From the NCBI GenBank assembly GCA_031216915.1, contig CM062290.1, forward strand, positions 255,795,597-255,859,596: DNA of 64,000 nucleotides. The letters run 5' to 3'. The translations under genes and the position numbers were made by a program. The stretch is from Pictodentalium vernedei (lineage: Eukaryota > Mollusca > Scaphopoda > Dentaliida > Dentaliidae). The notes under the pieces were generated by a model. The model was not told where the DNA came from, did not search any database, and worked only from the letters and a program-made list of their open reading frames with translations. This document shows, one piece after another, positions 10,676-21,891 of this stretch (position 1 is the first letter of the stretch; every line of letters begins with the position of its first letter).

Positions 10676-12427
10676 TAGTGTTGTGCGGTTTTATTTTTCT
10701 TGTTTCGGTTCGGTTTTTAAAAAAAAACTTGGTTTATAGGTCGGTTTTCGGTTTTTTATAGTAAGACATCTGCAGTTCCAACAGAAACTATGTAGTGTCG
10801 CTATAATGCCCATACTGTCATATTTTCAATGATGATTTAATTGGCATTGCCTAGCATTTGTGCTAAGTGTATAAATGGCAGGCATTATCAAAACAAAATA
10901 ATATAAAAGAAAATAAAATGTAACAGTGTTCGTAGAATATCACCACTCACCAATTCTAGGCACATGCCCCCCCCCCCCCCCCTCCCCCACCTCTTGTCTT
11001 TAAGTTCAGGCATAGAGAGTCTAGGATGAATTGATATTAACACATGGGTGTGAAAAGATCTAATTCACAATTTCCCAGGGCTCTGTTCAGTGCTCACTCC
11101 TGGGTGGGGCCCTGGGCAGCCTAACAAAATGACCCTACCAGGCATTGCAAATAATAACAAGTGTTGCCAAGTGGGTCACCTAGACACCCATCCTAACATA
11201 TTTGACAATGAACTGATGTATGGACTCTTTTCAATATCCCCCCCCACCCCCCCCCCCCCCCCCCCCACACACACACACAGTGGTGACTAGTGCCACCACC
11301 CGCCCTAGTAAAATAATCAGCTATCATTTCATGTCAGTCTGGAATGGGAAAGTCATACTGTTTGTAGCTGGGTGGGCTTCAAAACGAACCACTTTACCAA
11401 ATACCTATTGTCTCCCCCTCACCCACCCACCCACACACACACCTCGCGCACGCAATGGTTTTAGCTCAACAGAATTTATTTCACAAATTCACTGGTGTAC
11501 TGTTATATATTGTAACTTTTTTGCGTTTGCCTCTTGCCATTCCAATTTCTATTTCTACCACTGATTTGTTCCTTTGGTTGGCCCCCTTAAAGTAAGTTGT
11601 GTGGGAATGCAACCGTGGCACGTTGACAGCGATATTACGGAACACAGCTTTTTCCCGTGGATATGGACGATTCGGTCTTGGGACGTTTCGGCCTCGGGAC
11701 GTTTCGGTTCAAGATGTTTTGGCCTTCATATATTGAACTAAATAGAATAAGAACTTGCGGTTTCGTGTTTTTAGTGGGCCAAAGCCTTCAGGACAAATCG
11801 TCTCGGGTCGGAAGGTCCCAAGACTGAATTGCAGTAAAACCTCTTCCCGGATAAGCACATCAAGGGAGGCAACAGACTACATCCGAAACATGTGGTGGGG
11901 CAACCCGTGACAAATGTTATTTTCGAATACGACAGTGAAATGCCAAGACCTTTTTCTGATATGATATTATTCCCTGTCCAACAGATTATAGATAAGTAAT
12001 TTTAATTATACTGATTGACTATGTCGTACAAACCTGTTCAAAAACGAAGCCAATTGCGCAAGGTATTTCCTGTAATCAGTGAAATGTAGGCGTGTTGGCT
12101 GTCTGTTTTGTCATTCTCACAGAAAACACAACCCATTTTTACGTCAACGATATGTGATTGACAACTTGTCATATACATCATTCTCGAGTGATCTGGACAT
12201 GCTGCAGTGACCCCTTTACACCCAGAATGTGGCGTGCATGGACGACACTGTTATTTCCTGACAAAGCTTGACGTTTCAGACATTGTTAGTGCAAACTGAA
12301 TAAAGAAAACATCTCTTCCCGACATTTTAGGAAAAAAACGAAACCGTACTCATTTACCAGTTACACGGTTTCGGTTTTCAAGCAAAACCGAAACCGACTT
12401 CTAAAACCGGTTAACCATACAACACTA
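10676..12427. mobile_element. Non-autonomous hAT element inserted in the DIRS Gag ORF
   Basis: 1752 bp. Ends are TAGTGTTGTGCGGTT on the left and, inverted, TAGTGTTGTATGGTT on the right, matching the YAGxG-type hAT terminus. The 8-bp duplication GCAGAAAG flanks it. Subterminal sequence is rich in CGGTTTCGGTT and its complement on both sides, probable transposase-binding repeats. There is no transposase ORF; apparent Pro-rich frames are C runs (10967-10982, 11247-11266) and CA repeats. A smaller inverted-repeat element lies inside (11666-11835). With the element and one duplication removed, the DIRS frame continues (YMCRK then EALSFPV). Confidence 0.9.
11666..11835. mobile_element. Short TIR element (GTTTCG type) nested in the hAT
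   Basis: The left end ATTCGGTCTTGGGACG and right end GGTCCCAAGACTGAAT are inverted copies, and the left end carries tandem GGGACGTTTCGGCC motifs like those of 50063-50467. About 170 bp, no coding. No target duplication was confirmed. Confidence 0.55.
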
Positions 12428-13308
12428 GCAGAAAGGAAGCTCTTTCTTTTCCGGTTCAGTCTAAGCAGGTGTTGCAGGCCTTCGGCCATGTAGACGACGC
12501 CATATTCAACCTCTTGAGTGCGAGGAAAAAAGGCAGTTTCTTATTTTCATCTTCCATAAACATACCGTTTCTTGGACCACATTCATTTAAAACAGTTGGA
12601 GAAGATGTTCAGAAAGCTCCTCTGCGTTTGGATAAGCAGGCCGGGGATCTAGATGTATCCTTACCTGCATCATTCACTATTCGCTCAGACGTAATAGAAA
12701 TGGCAATTTCATCAAATAGAGTGAATTTGGATGCAACGCCCTACGTGGGTCACCTTACCAGAGCTATGGTGCAAGGTCTCAATGGGAAAGAATTTGAGGA
12801 TGTTCATACCTCTCTTAGAGTTCTTTCCAGGGCAATTATGTATACCACGTATAACTCCGCCCTAACAGTGGCTAATCTGGAGTTAATCAGACGTGATGCT
12901 GCCCTTGCATCGTCATCACATATATATTACAATGTGAAAAGCTCTTTCCGGGTCGCTCCGGTCTTCGGACATACTATTTTTGACGACAAGCTTTCAATAG
13001 TCTATGAACAGGCTACTAAGAAATCATCAAGTGCTCTGCTGTTGAAGTCGGCGTCTCAACAACCCGCTTCAGCAGACAAGAGTAAAGGAGGACGTTCCAA
13101 GTCTAAAACGTCAAAAGGGAACTCCTCACGAGGGTACAAGAAACCCTCTTACAATTACTCTGGAGGTCAATATAGCGACTCGGGAAAGGGGCGTAGGTTT
13201 GATCGGGACTATTGGTCAGACGTCCCTAGGCCGACAGGACGAGGTTCTTCACAGGGAGGACGTAGTTTCTCCTCCCGTAAGCCTCGCAGGTCATACATGT
13301 ATAGGTGA
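12428..13308 (+). pseudogene. DIRS Gag-like ORF, C-terminal part
   Basis: Continues the Gag frame after the hAT insertion. It has about 190 residues of mixed, helix-prone sequence (VLQAFGHVDDAIFNLLSARK, LSRAIMYTTYNSALTVANLE) that look like a capsid-type fold, then a Lys/Arg/Ser/Gly-rich tail from about 13060 (KGGRSKSKTSKGNSSRG, then RG and SR runs) ending at TGA 13308. The tail is typical of RNA-binding Gag C-termini. This segment is open throughout, in contrast to the N-terminal part. Confidence 0.7.
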
Positions 13309-13399
13309 TGTTCAAGACCTCTATTGCTGGACAGTTGGCAGAAGGTTATCAAACGTCACGAGAAACTGGATAGCAGTCACGGAAGATCAGTGGGTGAGA

Positions 13400-14917
13400 A
13401 GTGTTGTCTCGGATGGCCTACGGCTATCATTCTGAGTGAAACCCCCACTTACCCCGCAGTGGAAAAATCTTCCGTTGGATCCTTTAAAAAGACAGTCTCT
13501 CCTAGCAGAGGTACAGGCTCTCTTATTAATGGAAGCAATAGATGCCGTCAAGAATCAAGATTCTCATGGTTTTTGCAGTCACCTGTTCCTCATACCGAAG
13601 CCAGATGGCTCGTTCCGACCGGTAATAGACTTAAGCTGAACAAACAAGCTTATCATGGCTCCAAAATTCTAAATGGAGACCATTCAGTCGGTAAGAGCAA
13701 GCATTCAAGTGAACCGATTTAAAGGATACGTACTTTCTGTCCTGGTACATCCAGCATTCAGAAAGTACCCGTACCTGCGGTTCGAGGTACAAGGGAAGGT
13801 TTATCAGTTCAGTGCAACGTGCTTTGGTTTGAACATGGCTCCCTGGGCATTCACTTGAATAATGAACTCGGTAATGTCGTACTTCCGAGCTCATTCGTCT
13901 GCGGTAACGTAGGCTTACTTGGACGACATTCTTCAGAGACACTGCAACAGAATTATTCTTCAGAACGAGGTTCAGAGTCCGCTTCTATTATTCCGACGTC
14001 TCAGGTTCATCGTAAACGAGAAAAAGTCAGATCTAGCTCCATCCAAGTCGTTCATTCACTTGAGGATGAGCTTCGAGACTCACAACAAACTGTTTCATCT
14101 GTCGTTACCCAGAGCGAAATCAGTCAGTTGTTATGCTCGCTTTTGTCTACATTCAGACGCATTAACAGCAAGGGAATTCATGCGACTGATGGGGCTGTGC
14201 GGAGCAGCTGTGGATCTTATTTCAATGGGCCCGCCTACGCACGCGTCCCATCCAGATATTCTTTACTCAGAACTGAAGTGTGAAGATGCATTTGCTCGAA
14301 ACTAATATTGTTTTAACAGACCTACATTAGTAAAACAAAAGTTTCAGATTTGGGCAGATCTTCAGTGGTTAACTCAGGGAGTTCTGCTGCAACTGCTGGA
14401 TCCGGCTTTCAAAATTATGACGAATGTGAGTCAGACGGGTTGGGACACGACGCTAAGTCCCACAGACTTGAAGTGTCAGGTTCTTTGGGACCCTCGGTTC
14501 CTACAGAAGCACATCAAGATTAAAGAGATGATGTCAATATGGCTAGCTCTTCAACATTGGATTCACATAATAGCGAACGTCCATGTTCAAATTTTGTTGG
14601 ACAATCTGACAGTAGTAGCTTACATTAGGAATCAAGGCAGCACTCATTCCATTCCATTATGCGAATTAACAGAAAGGATTCTCCTATACATCATGAATCA
14701 TCACGTTCATCTTTCTGTCCATCATATACCAGGTCGTTTGAATGTACTAGCAGACTCGCTCTCTCGGAAAGGTCGCCTGTTGCCATCGGAGTGGACTCTC
14801 AACAAGCAAATATTCAGGCAGATTTGCTACCAGTGGGATCGTCCCATGATAGATCTGTTTGCGTCACACCTGAACAATCAGTTACTGACACTCTGTCGGT
14901 CTCATGGGACAGAATGA
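13400..14917 (+). pseudogene. DIRS reverse transcriptase and RNase H, multiply frameshifted
   Basis: RT pieces appear in order in alternating frames: LIPKPDGSFRPVIDLS (13586-13639, followed by a stop), RKYPYLRFEVQGKVYQFSA with CFGLNMAPWAFT (13765-13858), and a YLDDIL catalytic box near 13915. RNase H follows from about 14410: GWDTTLSP, then HIKIKEMMSIWLAL with the catalytic Glu, ILLDNLTVVAYIRNQG with the Asp, and HHIPGRLNVLADSLSR with the closing Asp. The EWTLNKQIF and DLFASHLNN segments that follow are typical of DIRS-clade elements. At least four breaks make it non-functional. Confidence 0.85.
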
Positions 14918-15184
14918 TAGGATATGCATATCCTGCAACTCCGCTGATTCAGCAGATTCTGTTAAAGATCAAACAGTCTTGTTGCAAAATTCTGCTAGTA
15001 GCACCTCTGTCATCACAGAAACCTTGGATCAGTCTTCTCAGGTATCTGTTATGGGATGTTCCCCAGAAGCTTCCTTCACGAGAGGACCTTCTTTATTAGG
15101 GGAAGTCACGCGCACTGCATCACAACCCGGAAGGTCTCAACCTTTACGTATTTCTGTTGTGCGGTCCTTCTTGCATGGAAAACA

Positions 15185-16136
15185 GTTTACAGGACGTGCA
15201 GTGGATGCAATTTCTAACTGCAGGAGGTCCTCCTCTACGTTGAACTACGCATCAAAGTGGAGGGTTTTCTTCCATTGGTGATATGATCCGTCCATACCAA
15301 ATATTGCCGATTTCTTGGTCTAATTGTTTGATGTTCTCAAACTGCAGCCCGTCACTATTAAGGCCAATAGGTCTATGTTATCAGACACCTACGCTCATCA
15401 TGATAACTTGGCTATTGGATTGAATACTTCATTGTCCAAGCTGGTTAGAAATTTCTCTATTAATAGACCTAGAACCCTCAGATTAATTCCTAAGTGGAAT
15501 TTGGCTTGGGTTCTGTTGAAGCTCAAAGAAGCTCCGTTTGAGCCGTTGGATGTTGTAGAGTTCAAATTCTTGACCCATAAAACGGCATTTCTCTTAGCCT
15601 TTGCATCTGCTAGAAGAGTCAGTGAACGTCATGCTTTATCTGTTGATGAATCTCACTACCGTAGTGTGGGTAATACCATTACCCTCACTACGGAAGTGGG
15701 GTTTCTGGCTAAGAATCAGATTCCAGACAAGCGGCCTGAGCCTATTATCATTACGGCTCTGCCACCCTCGGATAACCGTAGACCTTTGCTGTGTCCAGTC
15801 AGGACTATGCGCATTTATAAAGGTAGATCATATTTTATTAGAAAAGAAAAAAAGCACTTCTGTCTTTCACTGATTCTTAACAGAAAGGATATTTCTGTTC
15901 ATTCATTCGCTAGATGGATTCAGTTGGCAATACACATTGCCTATGAAAATCTATCTTCAGATCTACATTCGGTTAATAAGATATCAGCACATGAGGTTAC
16001 AGCACTGTCTACTTCTTGGGTTTATACTAACAGTATAGCCATTACTGATCTCATGAATGCTGCATACTGGACACAGCCCTCTTCATTTACCAAATTTTAC
16101 CTGAGAAGTCCATCTCCAGTGACTTTAGATCTTTAG
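15185..16136 (+). pseudogene. DIRS tyrosine recombinase, degenerate active site
   Basis: The core-binding part begins near 15225 (STLNYASKWRVFFHW) and, after stops near 15280 and 15322, an open frame from 15324 to TAG 16136 carries the catalytic domain. Visible: the first Arg in FASARRVSE, the HxxR region as SAHEVTALSTS with Thr where Arg is expected, AAYWTQPSSF, and the probable nucleophile in FTKFYLR. DIRS elements use this enzyme, not an integrase, to insert circular DNA. The missing second Arg and the stops predict an inactive protein. Alternative families (Ngaro, Crypton) fit less well because the terminal repeats are inverted and an RT is present. Confidence 0.85.
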
Positions 16137-16791
16137 GTTCTCTTTCTGTTGCTCGGAATGTCGTCCATTAATGGTTACATCTATAGTTATTAAGGTAGTC
16201 TGTCCCAGCACTGATGCTGTTCCACTGCACTCTTCGTTCTGAGGACATGTACTTTAGAACAAGGGGAAGGGGTGGGGAGGGGGGGGGCATTTTTTTCCCT
16301 TATGATCATCTGGCTTTATAGTGAAAAGCAAGGAAAGACCTCCTCCGGTGTCAGTAGTCCTGAGTTGTTGCTGGGATGGTTTTAATGTGTAGCTCGGTGT
16401 AAAGCAATAACTATGTCTCATTTATGTACTGTTTTTAAAGTGTAGCTCACTGTAAAGCATTTGTATATATCGCGTGTCAAACAGGCGTGAATATAAATCC
16501 TCGGACACTTTTAAATGAGTATAAAGAGTCTCATTCTTTGGACTATCTTTATATATTGGTTTTCCTTCACCGAATTAGCATAATGGGTTAAGCTGGCATT
16601 AAATGGAGAATTATATATTATGTAATACTCAATTATATTGTTGGTGTTATACCTTTCTCTTTTCTCATAAAGGAGAAAGACATATATAATTCCTATCTTC
16701 TCCTATTCTCCTGTAGGAGATAGCCTTTAATGAAGTAATTGAGAGATTGGATTTTCCTTTATATCCTACGCCCTCCAGCCTTTTTATGATT

Positions 16792-16878
16792 CAGCTAGTC
16801 TGGGCATTGGTTATTGTATAAAAATATTATAAATTTCAAGTAATTTGTATATTTTTTATATTTACCAATGGCCCAGAT
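16792..16878. repeat. DIRS internal complementary region
   Basis: The left half (CTGGGCATTGG...TGTATAAAAATATT) is the reverse complement of the outer edge of the left ITR. The right half (TATTTTTTATATTTACCAATGGCCCAGA) is the reverse complement of the outer edge of the right ITR. The two join in the middle near 16835. This is the diagnostic DIRS structure thought to template completion and circularisation of the element ends. Confidence 0.85.
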
Positions 16879-16948
16879 GGGTATGGCCCTCCCATGAGTG
16901 GGCACTCATACCTCCCCGCTACTTATAACATTTAACAGGAAAATTGTA

Positions 16949-17155
16949 GAAAGAATGATGGTTGGCGCCAATTTTGGTGTCTTACTGGATACTGCGCATG
17001 CGCAGACCCAAAAAGTTTGGAGGACGAGATAAGACATCAATTTTTTCGGTGTTGCATGTAAATTTTCGGGATTAGGGGCAAAATTTGTGTTTGGCCCTGG
17101 ATTAATTTTTGAGTTAGCACCAGCTAGTCTGGGCCATTGGTAAGTATAAAAAATT
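16949..17155 (-). repeat. DIRS right inverted terminal repeat
   Basis: Reverse complement of the left ITR, running from GAAAGAATGATGGTTGGCGC to CTGGGCCATTGGTAAGTATA, with the same CGCATGCGCAGA and TTGAGTTAGCACCAGCT words. Confidence 0.85.
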
Positions 17156-17545
17156 TATAATTTTCAGGCCATAATTTTTTTTTTTTTTTTTCGTCTCAAA
17201 ATTTAACAAAACACATAAAAAATCCCCCCCCCCCCCCCAAAAAAAAATTCCGAATTTAGTCCAAAATTTCAATCTTAACTGGACCCCAAATTTTCAGGGT
17301 ATAATTTTTATTTTTCACCTCAAAATGAACAAAACATATAAAAAATCCCAAAATAATTTTTCGAATCTTGGTCCAAAATTTCACTCTGAACCAGACCCAA
17401 AATTTTCAGACAACTTTTTTTTTTTTTTGGTCTCAAAACTGAACAAAATGCATAAAAAAATCGCAAAAATTTTTTTTTTCAAATTTTGGTCCAAAATTTC
17501 TAAGTCCGAACCAAACCCAAAATTTTCAACCCAGGGTCCCAATTT
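17156..17545. repeat. AT-rich tandem repeat, unit about 115 bp
   Basis: The word CCAAAATTTC recurs at 17261, 17373 and 17491 (spacings 112 and 118), each followed by a GAACCxGACCCCAAAATTTTCAG-type segment and a T-rich run. The DIRS insertion point falls in the first unit. A 15-base C run lies at 17224-17238. No gene. Confidence 0.65.
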
Positions 17546-17609
17546 GAACAAACTTGAATCTGAAAACACTGAATAATACATTCTGACAAACGTGTAAACC
17601 ATGCGTCCT

Positions 17610-18055
17610 ATGACTTCACAACACACATTAAAATTAAAATTATTATTCATTTAAGGCACAAAGTATGTGTGCTCAGTATATTCCTGGTTAATACAACCAA
17701 GCGTATTGTCTCCTTACACAAAACTGTATTAACACTATTTACCGGAATAAAACACAATCTTTACGAGAACAATATCTGTGATTGTATCGTTAATAACAAT
17801 CTTTTCCCCACACCCCAACCAAAATGCAAATATTATTTGGGCTAATATTGCCCAGCACGAAATATGCATACTCTGAGAACTTATGTGGTACATTAAGCTT
17901 TCGTAATTCATGATTTATCAACCAAATTCTGTAGTATAACAGGCACCAACAGATTTTCTTCAGTGTCCTACTTCAACCATCGGAATCGGCAGAGAAATAA
18001 CTGGTAATCGGTTGATAGCAAGTTTTGATAATAATCAGTTCATCACTAATTTTTT
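17610..18055. repeat. Left arm of a 1.7-kb inverted-repeat structure with hAT-like inner ends
   Basis: About 445 bp matching, inverted, 18880-19325 (shared words include AATATTGCCCA, GAGAACTTA, AATCTGTTG, GGCAGAGAAATAAC). The inner ends read TTAGTGATGAACTGATTAT outward-to-inward, like hAT termini. Similarity is roughly 75-80 percent by eye. Confidence 0.65.
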
Positions 18056-18348
18056 TAAAGAAATTTCCTCATATTTCACCATGTTAAAATTTGGGCTTCT
18101 ATAGGGAGCCCAATTATTAATGAAGGGACTCGATTTGAAGAAACCTAAATCTGCCCCTGCCCCCCCCCCCCCCCCCCCCCCCCACAGATGTTGGACATCA
18201 AACATGAAAGGATTCGGGCTGCTGGATCGGAAGAAGATTTTTACAGAAATTTCCTCAAGTTGCACCAAGTTAAACTTTGGGCTCCAATGGAGAGCCCAAA
18301 TACTATCTCAGGGACCCAATTTGAACCAACTTGAATCTGACACACCCC

Positions 18349-18383
<35 letters not shown>

Positions 18384-18690
18384 AGAGATGTTGTATACAA
18401 AATATCAAAAGATTCTGTCTGGTGGATCTGAAGAAGATTTTTTTAATTTTTGAAAACATTTATGGGTTCTATCAGAGTTATGCCACTTGTGGTACCCCCT
18501 GTTGGTGCGGCACGTTTATTTGAACAAACTTGAATTGTCATATGATAAGGAACATGCACACCAAATTTGGTTCAATTTGGTTCAGTTGTTTGTGTGGAGA
18601 AGTCAATAATGTAAAGTTCACCATGGATGACGACAACGACAGACGACAACGGATAGCAAGTGATAAGTTAAGCTCCCTTCGGTGAGCTAA
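18056..18690. repeat. Tandem units of the 'gagcccaaat' repeat with C-tract expansions
   Basis: Two roughly 190-bp units: AAATTTCCTCA, a TTGGGCTyC...GGAGCCCAA hairpin, GGGAC..AATTTGAA, a C tract, AGATGTTGxAxA, then GGATCTGAAGAAGATTTTT. The C tracts lie at 18160-18183 (24) and 18350-18383 (34), at the same place in each unit. The right end (18640-18690) has GACGACAACGACAGACGAC and AGCTC...GAGCTAAA, resembling the 3' ends of the Helitron-like elements below. Related units occur at about 2220, 8250-8400, 39660-40000, 42030-42110 and 43400-43640. Confidence 0.7.
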
Positions 18691-18879
18691 ATATAAATTA
18701 ATTCTCGATGAAAACATTATTAAATTGCATCCAGAAAGAAAAATGATAAACTGTAAAAAGAAAACAGAAACGAAACAACTTTAAAAACTAAAAGAAATGT
18801 TTGATCAAAATACTCCCTTTGAAACAAAAGTGTACTATATTTTCCCATCCCAAGCTTCCCCCAGAGCCATCTTCTTTTA

Positions 18880-19325
18880 CCCCTAGTGATGAACCGATTA
18901 TCAAAACTCACTATGAAACAATTAGCGGTTATTTCTCTGCCGATTATGCCGATTTCGATGGTTGAAATAGGACCCAGAAGAAAATCTGTTAGTGTTTGTT
19001 ATACTGCAGAATTTCGTTGATAAATCACCAATTACGAAAGCTCAATACCACGTAAGTTCTCAGAGTATACATGTTTAGTACTGGGCAATATTAGCCAAAA
19101 AAATATTTGCATTTTTGGGAGTTGGGGTGGGGGAAGATCATTATAAATGATACAATCACACGATATTGTTCTCTTGTGATGATCGTGTGTTATTCTGGTA
19201 AATAGAGTTAATACAATTTTGTGTAAGAATACAGTCCACTTGGCTATATTAACCAGGAAGATACTGAGCACACATAGTTTGTGTCTTAATTGAACAATAA
19301 CTTTGATGTTAATGTGTGCTGTGAA
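18880..19325. repeat. Right arm of the inverted-repeat structure
   Basis: Inverted counterpart of 17610-18055; its inner end TAGTGATGAACCGATTATC at 18884-18905 looks like a hAT terminus. The spacer between arms (18690-18880) is otherwise unremarkable. Confidence 0.65.
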
Positions 19326-20056
19326 GTTGTATGCCAAAAATACACACGTGGCTTCAGAATATATTATTTAGTGTTCATTGTTCAACTTGTTACCTCCCTT
19401 GATGAGTTTCTTCAGTATTTACATTCAACATTGGAGAGAGACATCAAGGGAGATAACTGAATTAAAAAATTAACTTGACAAACTGAAAATGTGTTTGTGA
19501 CAGTCATGCAACTTACATGTTGCATAACAATCATCTACCATCGAAAATAGAGTGTTTTTTTAGTTTTTCTCCAATTTTAATTTATCACTGTATTGTGATG
19601 CTTGTATCATGAAGTACTACAGACTAGTGGCTGAACACATTTTATTTATACATGTACCCAATGCAACATTATACAGCACCGTGATTGAAGACCGGTGACT
19701 TAGATCAGCTGGGAATAGTGGGTATCCCGTACCGATTGCAGATGGTAAATTCTGTAATATCTCGGCTCTGCAAATCCCTGATATTCTGATGTGCACTACA
19801 CACGTTTTTAATGGGGCACCTTTATTGAATGACCAGATATCAAAGAGATGTTTAAAAATCAGTGTTAAATATAGAACCGGAGACTGCCGGTTGTCATAAT
19901 GTCCCATAACAGGCCGGTTCTGATTGCCAATTCCATTTATCAGCTCATCACTACTTACCCCAAGAGTAATTTTTTCCAAAGGTGCTGGATAAGAGTGCAT
20001 ATACATGTATTTACTGTGCCATTATATACCATACACATACATTTACCAATAAGGAG
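19326..20056. other. Gene-free stretch with a small inverted repeat
   Basis: GTTACCTCCCTTGATG at about 19389 and CATCAAGGGAGATAAC at about 19441 form a 16-bp-arm hairpin. A 129-codon minus frame at 19617-20006 has no recognisable motif and is not called. Nothing else is seen. Confidence 0.5.
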
Positions 20057-20596
20057 AAAAGCAGGCATGCAGATTTCATGGAAATGATCGTTCCGTTTCC
20101 GTGGAGGTTCTGTCAGGTCAAAATAATGGAAATAAAAAACAGGTTCCTACAAATTTTTTAACATTATGTTTCTCATCAAGGGGCATTTAAAACACACTGA
20201 ACATTTTCTACCAAGACTAAAACTGTATTATTTATCATCGATGAAACAGTGATCATAACAGTAACAACATTGTGCTCATTTTGACAATCCCAATGAGGGC
20301 ATCCAGATAGTTGAGCAAGTGTGTTTCCAACAGAGGTACTCGGCACAAGCTGTGAAATCAAGAAATAAATGATATTTGATAGCATTTTTGAATCGATGCT
20401 GACATGCCTCCATAATGATATATAAATATAAAGATACACAACACGCTTTTCGAAAACGATTGCACTCATCTTCATTATACCCCCCTCAAATGTGATTCAC
20501 ATAACGTATCCAGCAGTATCCGGTGTCATTTGGAAAGGGGAATCAATAAGCTTTACAGTGATGTATTATGTGACTGTTGGGTGTTCTTAGGTTGTT

Positions 20597-20604
20597 CTTG
20601 ATAA
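20597..20604. repeat. 8-bp target-site duplication of the second hAT (left copy)
   Basis: CTTGATAA at 20597-20604 is repeated exactly at 21892-21899. Confidence 0.9.
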
Positions 20605-21891
20605 TAGGGCTGGGCGATATGGGAATCTGAATACCGGTAACGATATCAGAAAAAATATCGCGATATACCGGTATATCGTGCAGCAGTGTGTGAAACGCAT
20701 ATTAAGTGCAAGGGATATCATGAATAAAAAATATATTTTTGGAGCAAAAGATAGAAGTATCACTTACTGCTCTGGAAAAATGAGTGATTTGAATGGATGA
20801 CTATAATAATCGATGTCTACAAAGTTATTGAACCTATTGTTTAATACGAAAATAAACCATAAAATTATCATGGGTTTACTGGCTTTCATCTGAATCTGGA
20901 ATACAAGTAAATTAGTCTTTGTCAATTTAATTCCTGTAAAAACATGGCCAGCCTCTCTTGACTGATAAGCGTTTAATTACTGAGCCAGTCAATTGTCACA
21001 TTGTGTTAATTGCGTACATGTATGTGTGGCTTCATGAAAACAGTGGCAAACAAAACTTTTTATCAAAAGAACGGGTATCCAGTTGATGGGATTCCGAGGG
21101 CCTGATTTCACAAAGAACCAGTAGTAGCTCCTCCCCTTCTCCTATCTTCCAGCAGTGAACTTCCTCAGATGACAATGTCAAATGTCAGGCCAGTCGGTCT
21201 GTTGATATTAAGCATGCCTCCAAGACGTGACCACCCTTCACTTTCATGATAGTCTGCAGGTGTCAATCACCAGCCGACAATGTTTTCTCCCAGTGATGGC
21301 ATCAAACCCCTGTCATATATGACAAAAATTGTTGCACATTTCGCAATTGTGAATATGTGTAATTTGAAACATTTTTGTGTCAGATTGCTGACAACGAATT
21401 AAGCGATAAGTATGGCTTGCAGATTACAGTTCAAACAAATGCGACAGCAGGTGACCGTATTTTTACAGCGTGACAGTCGGGTGTGTTTTCCGTGTAACAA
21501 CAAACTATTTGTGTGATGCATGCTACTTTAATTATTCACTAATTAAAAATAATCAAACAAATTTAGCAAACAAGTATTAAATTTTTATTTCATAATTTCT
21601 CCATGAATGCTTGCGTGTCGGTGACGATAAACGAGATAGAACGTTACTCTCATCATCTCTCGCTGTTTATCATTTGTACACGAAATAAGGAAAGATAAAC
21701 TTCCTGTATTTTCAAAGCAACTTTCTGTGCGATTTTACGAAAAAAACACATGTTGAAATTTTATTATCAAGTGACCCAAACCAATATCGTTACAGACGAT
21801 ATACCGGTATTGCAAAAAAATAGACGATATTTAACCGGTACCGATTTCAATACCGGTATTTACCGGTATATCGAAATATCGCCCAGCCCTA
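20605..21891. mobile_element. Non-autonomous hAT element
   Basis: 1287 bp with ends TAGGGCTGGGCGATAT and, inverted, TAGGGCTGGGCGATATTTCG, flanked by the exact 8-bp duplication CTTGATAA. Both subterminal regions carry repeated ATACCGGTA and ATATCG words. The interior is AT-rich with no transposase. It interrupts the left arm of the foldback, so it is younger than the foldback. Confidence 0.92.

Larger units (their letters stand above)
8405..17155 (+). mobile_element. DIRS-type tyrosine-recombinase retrotransposon, decayed and split by a hAT insertion
   Basis: The element has inverted terminal repeats (8405-8608 and 16949-17155), an internal complementary region (16792-16878), and three plus-strand coding blocks: Gag-like, RT-RNase H, and tyrosine recombinase. 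This is the DIRS layout; Ngaro/PAT elements use split direct repeats instead. Removing the 1752-bp hAT leaves about 7.0 kb. No methylase-like domain was recognised between RNase H and recombinase. It inserted in a tandem repeat unit: the left flank ends AACCAGACCCCAAA and the right flank continues TTTTCAGGCC, matching unbroken units at 17277-17300 and 17385-17412. The stretches 8609-9381 and 16137-16791 are untranslated parts with no gene visible. Confidence 0.88.

Noticed and set aside
19617-20006. 129-codon minus-strand ORF
   Set aside because: No recognisable motif, no splice or start context, and it lies beside a foldback; could be chance.
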